Origin: Pelobacter sp.
Lineage (GTDB): Bacteria; Desulfobacterota; Desulfuromonadia; Geobacterales; Pseudopelobacteraceae
Assembly: GCA_030824515.1 (NCBI GenBank)
Contig: JAVBXN010000030.1
Span: forward strand, 1-64,000
Length of the DNA stretch: 64,000 nt
Direction of reading: 5' to 3'
Below the pieces are notes generated by a model. That model was not told the DNA's origin, searched no databases, and worked only from the letters and a program-made list of their open reading frames with translations. A program made the position numbers and the translations under genes. This document shows, in pieces, positions 61,572-64,000 of the stretch. Each line of letters opens with the position of its first letter. The first letter of the stretch is position 1.

Positions 61572-61600
61572 ATAATAATTTTAATGAGAACGTTGCACAA
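61572..61600 (-). promoter_or_regulatory. Possible sigma-70 promoter of the two-cytochrome operon
   Basis: On the minus strand TTGTGC and TATTAT are separated by 17 bases, with transcription starting near 61565, about 77 bases before the ATG at 61488. The -35 match is weak. Confidence 0.4.
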
Positions 61601-61743
61601 AGCGAACCAATATAAGATAAAACCTCCTGGTAACCTTAGTGTCAAATCTGTCCTGGTACTGATTTCGATCGTGTTTATTGCGATTTTAGTGGATAACGGC
61701 TTTTTCAGGATAAAGTGTTCAGCTTGGCGCCTGCGATTTAACG

Positions 61744-61777
61744 GCAAAAAAACGGGAGGCACAAGGCCCCCCGTTTT
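61744..61777 (-). terminator. Terminator of Ig-repeat protein gene
   Basis: On the minus strand AAAACGGG(G)GGCC and GGC(C)TCCCGTTTT form a stem with one mismatch, followed by a run of T residues. Confidence 0.8.
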
Positions 61778-61823
61778 GTAGAAAATCTATGGATGAAATT
61801 TGTTTTGCTTATGAGTTAACTAT

Positions 61824-64000
61824 CTAATGAATTGATGAAGCGCCATAGCTGCTGAAGTACCTCACCATGATGTTGAATCCCTGAGTTGTGTAGGCGCCAT
61901 TGCTGTCCGTCACTTTCACCGTAACCGAGTATGTTCCCGTGCTTGAAGGGGTCCAGGTGATCAGGCCGGTGCTCGAATCAATTGTCATGCCGAACGGTTT
62001 CTTGATCAGTTCATACTTCAACACATCATTATCCGGGTCCGTGGCTTTTACCGCATATGTGTATGAAACGTTTCTGTAGGCCGATGTGTCCGGAGCAGAG
62101 GTGATTTCCGGAGGATTGTTGATGGTGGTTCCCGGAGCAGAAACCGTGCATATATAACCTTGTGTGGATTTCCCGCCCTTGTTGTCGACAACTTCAACCG
62201 TAATATAGGCTATGCCGGTCTGTGACTGGACCGGAATCCAGCTGATCATTCCAGTATACAGATCGATGCTCACGCCGGTTGGTGCGGATTTGAGCCTGTA
62301 ATACAGCTGGTCATCGTTTGAGTCGCTGGCGTTGACATCATAATTGTAGAGGATTCCGACGGTTGCATTTCTGACAGGGGTGGAGATGATCTTGGGCGAA
62401 CTGTTTGATGGTCGTGAGAGAACAGTTACCTTAAAGCTCTGTGTTGTCGAGAGTCCCGTTGTGTCGGACACTTTAACCGTTACGTAATATGTGCCTTTAT
62501 CCGATGGTCTCCAGTAAATCAATCCTGTCGTTTCATTGATGGTCATCCCCGATGGTTTTGTGGTCAAGGCGTAGCTTAGTTTATCGTTGTTCGGGTCGGA
62601 CGCGGCCAGCGCGTAATAGTAGTAGCCATCATCATAAGCCTCTGTTACCGGCGATGATGTTATCACCGGTGCCTGCAGCGCGGGAGCGTTGTTGACTGTC
62701 AGTGTGAAACTCCGGCTGGCGGACAGGTTCCCAGGATCGCTGACGGTAACGGTGACTGCATAGGTTCCGGCAATGCTGCTGTTCCAGTTGATAAGTCCGG
62801 TGCTACTGATGCTCATTCCGGATGGGTTGCCGCTCAGCGAATAGGTGAGGAGCTGATTCTCCGGATCGTTTGCTGCAACCTGATAGCTGAAGCCGGTTGG
62901 TGCGGGTATTGCTGCGTCTGGGATGGCCGCTATCATGGGGGGCTGGTTGGGGGCCGGACCAACCGTGATGCTGACAGATGCTGTGGCATTTGCGTAGTTG
63001 ACCGTGTCGGCCGGCGTGAAGTTAGTGGAAAGAACCCTGACGCCGGTTGTGTTCAGCACAGTGCCGGCCGCCGGTATGTAGACAAATGTGCCCGGTACGT
63101 TGGCACTGGCGTTAAGTTGTGATGTGGAGAGGATCGTTCCGAAGTCAACCGCAGTCGGCGTTGGCCAGTTAATAGCTGGAACTGCCTTGTTGACAGTGAT
63201 CGATACGCTTGCGGAGGCACTGTTATATGTAGTCGTATCATTTGGTGTGAAGACCAGCGTCAGTGTTTGCGAGCCGGCATTCAGAGTCGTACCGGCCGCC
63301 GGAGTGTAGGCGAAGGTACCGGGAACATTGGCGGTGGCATTAAGCTGTGTGGCGGAAAGGGCGGTCCCATAGCTGATCGCCGCCGGAACCGGCCAGGTGA
63401 TGACCGGATTCTGGCGGTTGTTGACGGTGATGCTGACTGTTGCTGTGGCAATATTGTAATTGTCTGCATCGGATGGTGTGAAGGCAACCGCAAGGATCTC
63501 GTTTCCGGCTGTGTTCATGACCGTGCCGGCCGCTGGTACGTAGGTGAATGTTCCCGGCATGTTGGCGGTGGCATTCAGCTGGGTAGAAGTCAGCGCTGTA
63601 CCGAGATAAACCGGAGCCGGAGTTGCCCAGCTGACGGTCGGAGTGGCCTTGGAAATTACCAGGCTGCCGGTTACGCTGCCGCTGTAGTTGCTATCGCTGA
63701 TGGTGGCAACAACCGCATAGGTTCCGGCAGCGGTTGGTGCGACTGTGCTGCCGTTGTAGGTAACGCTGACGGTCAGGCCTGACGGCGTAGTTGTAGCTGT
63801 TACTGTTTTGGCGCTGCCGTCATAGGTCTGGCTAAGGTTACTCAGTGCTACTGTTGCAGCTGCCTTGTTGACGGTGATCGAAACGCTGGCGCTGGCGCTG
63901 TTGTAGGCCGTTGTATCGGTCGGCGTGAAAACCAGCGAAAGGGTTTGTGTACCGGCATTCAGCACGCTGCCCGCTGCCGGGGTGTAGGTGAAACTGCCCG
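61824..64000 (-). CDS. Ig-repeat surface protein, C-terminal part (runs off the window)
   Basis: The frame is open from the right edge, so only the C-terminal 725 residues are seen. Four copies of a bacterial Ig-like module of about 78 residues (ALSATQLNATANVPGTF and TYNSASASVSITVNKA as landmarks) are present, one preceded by an MBG/YDG-type domain around SQTYDGSAKTVTATT. Then come four cadherin/dystroglycan-like (putative Ig, He_PIG-like) domains with the recurring motif KPSGMTINETTGLIYWRP. The C-terminus is plain (SSYGASSIH), with no LPXTG, PEP-CTERM or autotransporter domain. It is likely a secreted or surface adhesin/scaffold. Upstream sequence may hold more repeats or hemes. Confidence 0.8.
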   Translation of the reverse strand, partial: GSFTYTPAAGSVLNAGTQTLSLVFTPTDTTAYNSASASVSITVNKAAATVALSNLSQTYDGSAKTVTATTTPSGLTVSVTYNGSTVAPTAAGTYAVVATISDSNYSGSVTGSLVISKATPTVSWATPAPVYLGTALTSTQLNATANMPGTFTYVPAAGTVMNTAGNEILAVAFTPSDADNYNIATATVSITVNNRQNPVITWPVPAAISYGTALSATQLNATANVPGTFAYTPAAGTTLNAGSQTLTLVFTPNDTTTYNSASASVSITVNKAVPAINWPTPTAVDFGTILSTSQLNASANVPGTFVYIPAAGTVLNTTGVRVLSTNFTPADTVNYANATASVSITVGPAPNQPPMIAAIPDAAIPAPTGFSYQVAANDPENQLLTYSLSGNPSGMSISSTGLINWNSSIAGTYAVTVTVSDPGNLSASRSFTLTVNNAPALQAPVITSSPVTEAYDDGYYYYALAASDPNNDKLSYALTTKPSGMTINETTGLIYWRPSDKGTYYVTVKVSDTTGLSTTQSFKVTVLSRPSNSSPKIISTPVRNATVGILYNYDVNASDSNDDQLYYRLKSAPTGVSIDLYTGMISWIPVQSQTGIAYITVEVVDNKGGKSTQGYICTVSAPGTTINNPPEITSAPDTSAYRNVSYTYAVKATDPDNDVLKYELIKKPFGMTIDSSTGLITWTPSSTGTYSVTVKVTDSNGAYTTQGFNIMVRYFSSYGASSIH
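62990..64000 (-). repeat. Tandem Ig-module repeats (about 235 bases each)
   Basis: The region encodes consecutive modules with recurring TQLNA(T/S)ANVPGTF and SVSITVNKA peptides at a period of about 78 codons, one interrupted by the MBG-type domain. Similar DNA such as GTGATCGATACGCTTGCG and GTGATCGAAACGCTGGCG (63197 and 63873) shows recent duplication. Confidence 0.75.

Larger units (their letters stand above)
61489..61823. other. Intergenic region upstream of cytochrome operon
   Basis: This 335-base gap holds the terminator of the Ig-repeat gene and the predicted cytochrome promoter, both on the minus strand. Open frames on either strand (61532-61762 minus; 61584-61781 plus) run through the terminator and have no good ribosome site, so I do not call genes. 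I looked for a GEMM-type cyclic-dinucleotide riboswitch, which often precedes such genes, and did not find its conserved core. Confidence 0.55.

Noticed and set aside
61584-61781. Plus-strand frame of 65 codons with a hydrophobic segment
   Set aside because: It has no ribosome site and its 3' part is the terminator hairpin of the Ig-repeat gene.

Overview
This window looks like chromosome from a dissimilatory metal-reducing deltaproteobacterium of the Geobacter group. That is an inference from gene content: CXXCH and CxxxxCH multiheme cytochromes, a mitochondrial-type citrate synthase, superoxide reductase, an Mvh-like [NiFe] hydrogenase and an atypical type II secretion system of the kind known from Geobacter sulfurreducens. 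No rRNA, tRNA, CRISPR array, insertion sequence or phage gene was seen.

Layout. (1) 1-5.4 kb: the 5' end of a DUF485 gene on the minus strand, a CHASE4-like PAS histidine kinase, an acyl-CoA synthetase and a small methyltransferase. (2) 5.6-8.7 kb: a cassette of three small proteins, a polytopic membrane protein of unknown family and an oxalate/formate-type MFS carrier. It sits behind a good sigma-54 promoter and a cluster of TTTGCA-N4-TGCAAA palindromes. (3) 8.8-12.2 kb: a DUF350 / ATP-grasp amide ligase / DUF1190 lipoprotein trio (minus strand), then a type II NADH dehydrogenase. (4) 12.3-17.7 kb: an electron-transfer operon of parvulin isomerase, DPM-like glycosyltransferase, small membrane protein, NHL beta-propeller lipoprotein and cytochromes with 4, 8 and 4 predicted hemes. 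(5) 17.8-27.8 kb: the type II secretion operon (GspF, GspE, PilM/N/O/P-like platform, secretin, three pseudopilins). (6) 27.8-34.4 kb: FtsE, FtsX, an EnvC-like activator, a Ctp protease, a cohesin/dockerin protein and a divergent polysaccharide deacetylase. (7) 34.4-41.7 kb: a ParA-like ATPase (minus strand), then a hydrogenase operon carrying two paralogous V4R-like proteins, a ferredoxin, a maturation protease and a soluble chemoreceptor-like protein. (8) 41.8-50.7 kb: an SPFH/zinc-ribbon pair, an M24 peptidase, citrate synthase, superoxide reductase, LptF/LptG and a TIG-domain protein. (9) 51-64 kb, minus strand: a cytochrome of about 2,839 residues with up to 34 heme motifs, a 14-motif cytochrome and the C-terminal part of an Ig-repeat surface protein.

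How it fits together. Most of the window concerns moving electrons and proteins across the envelope. The secretion system has a secretin with a C-terminal cohesin domain, and 6 kb downstream in the same gene run is a secreted protein with an N-terminal cohesin-like domain and a C-terminal dockerin-like EF hand. This suggests a cohesin-dockerin docking step at a secretion pore. The hydrogenase and citrate synthase promoters each carry TGTATACA at the predicted start of transcription, which suggests shared control of H2 and acetate metabolism. The best candidates for something not yet described are the secretin-cohesin/dockerin arrangement, the sigma-54/TTTGCA-controlled membrane cassette, and the hydrogenase-linked chemoreceptor-like protein with two signalling-tip segments.
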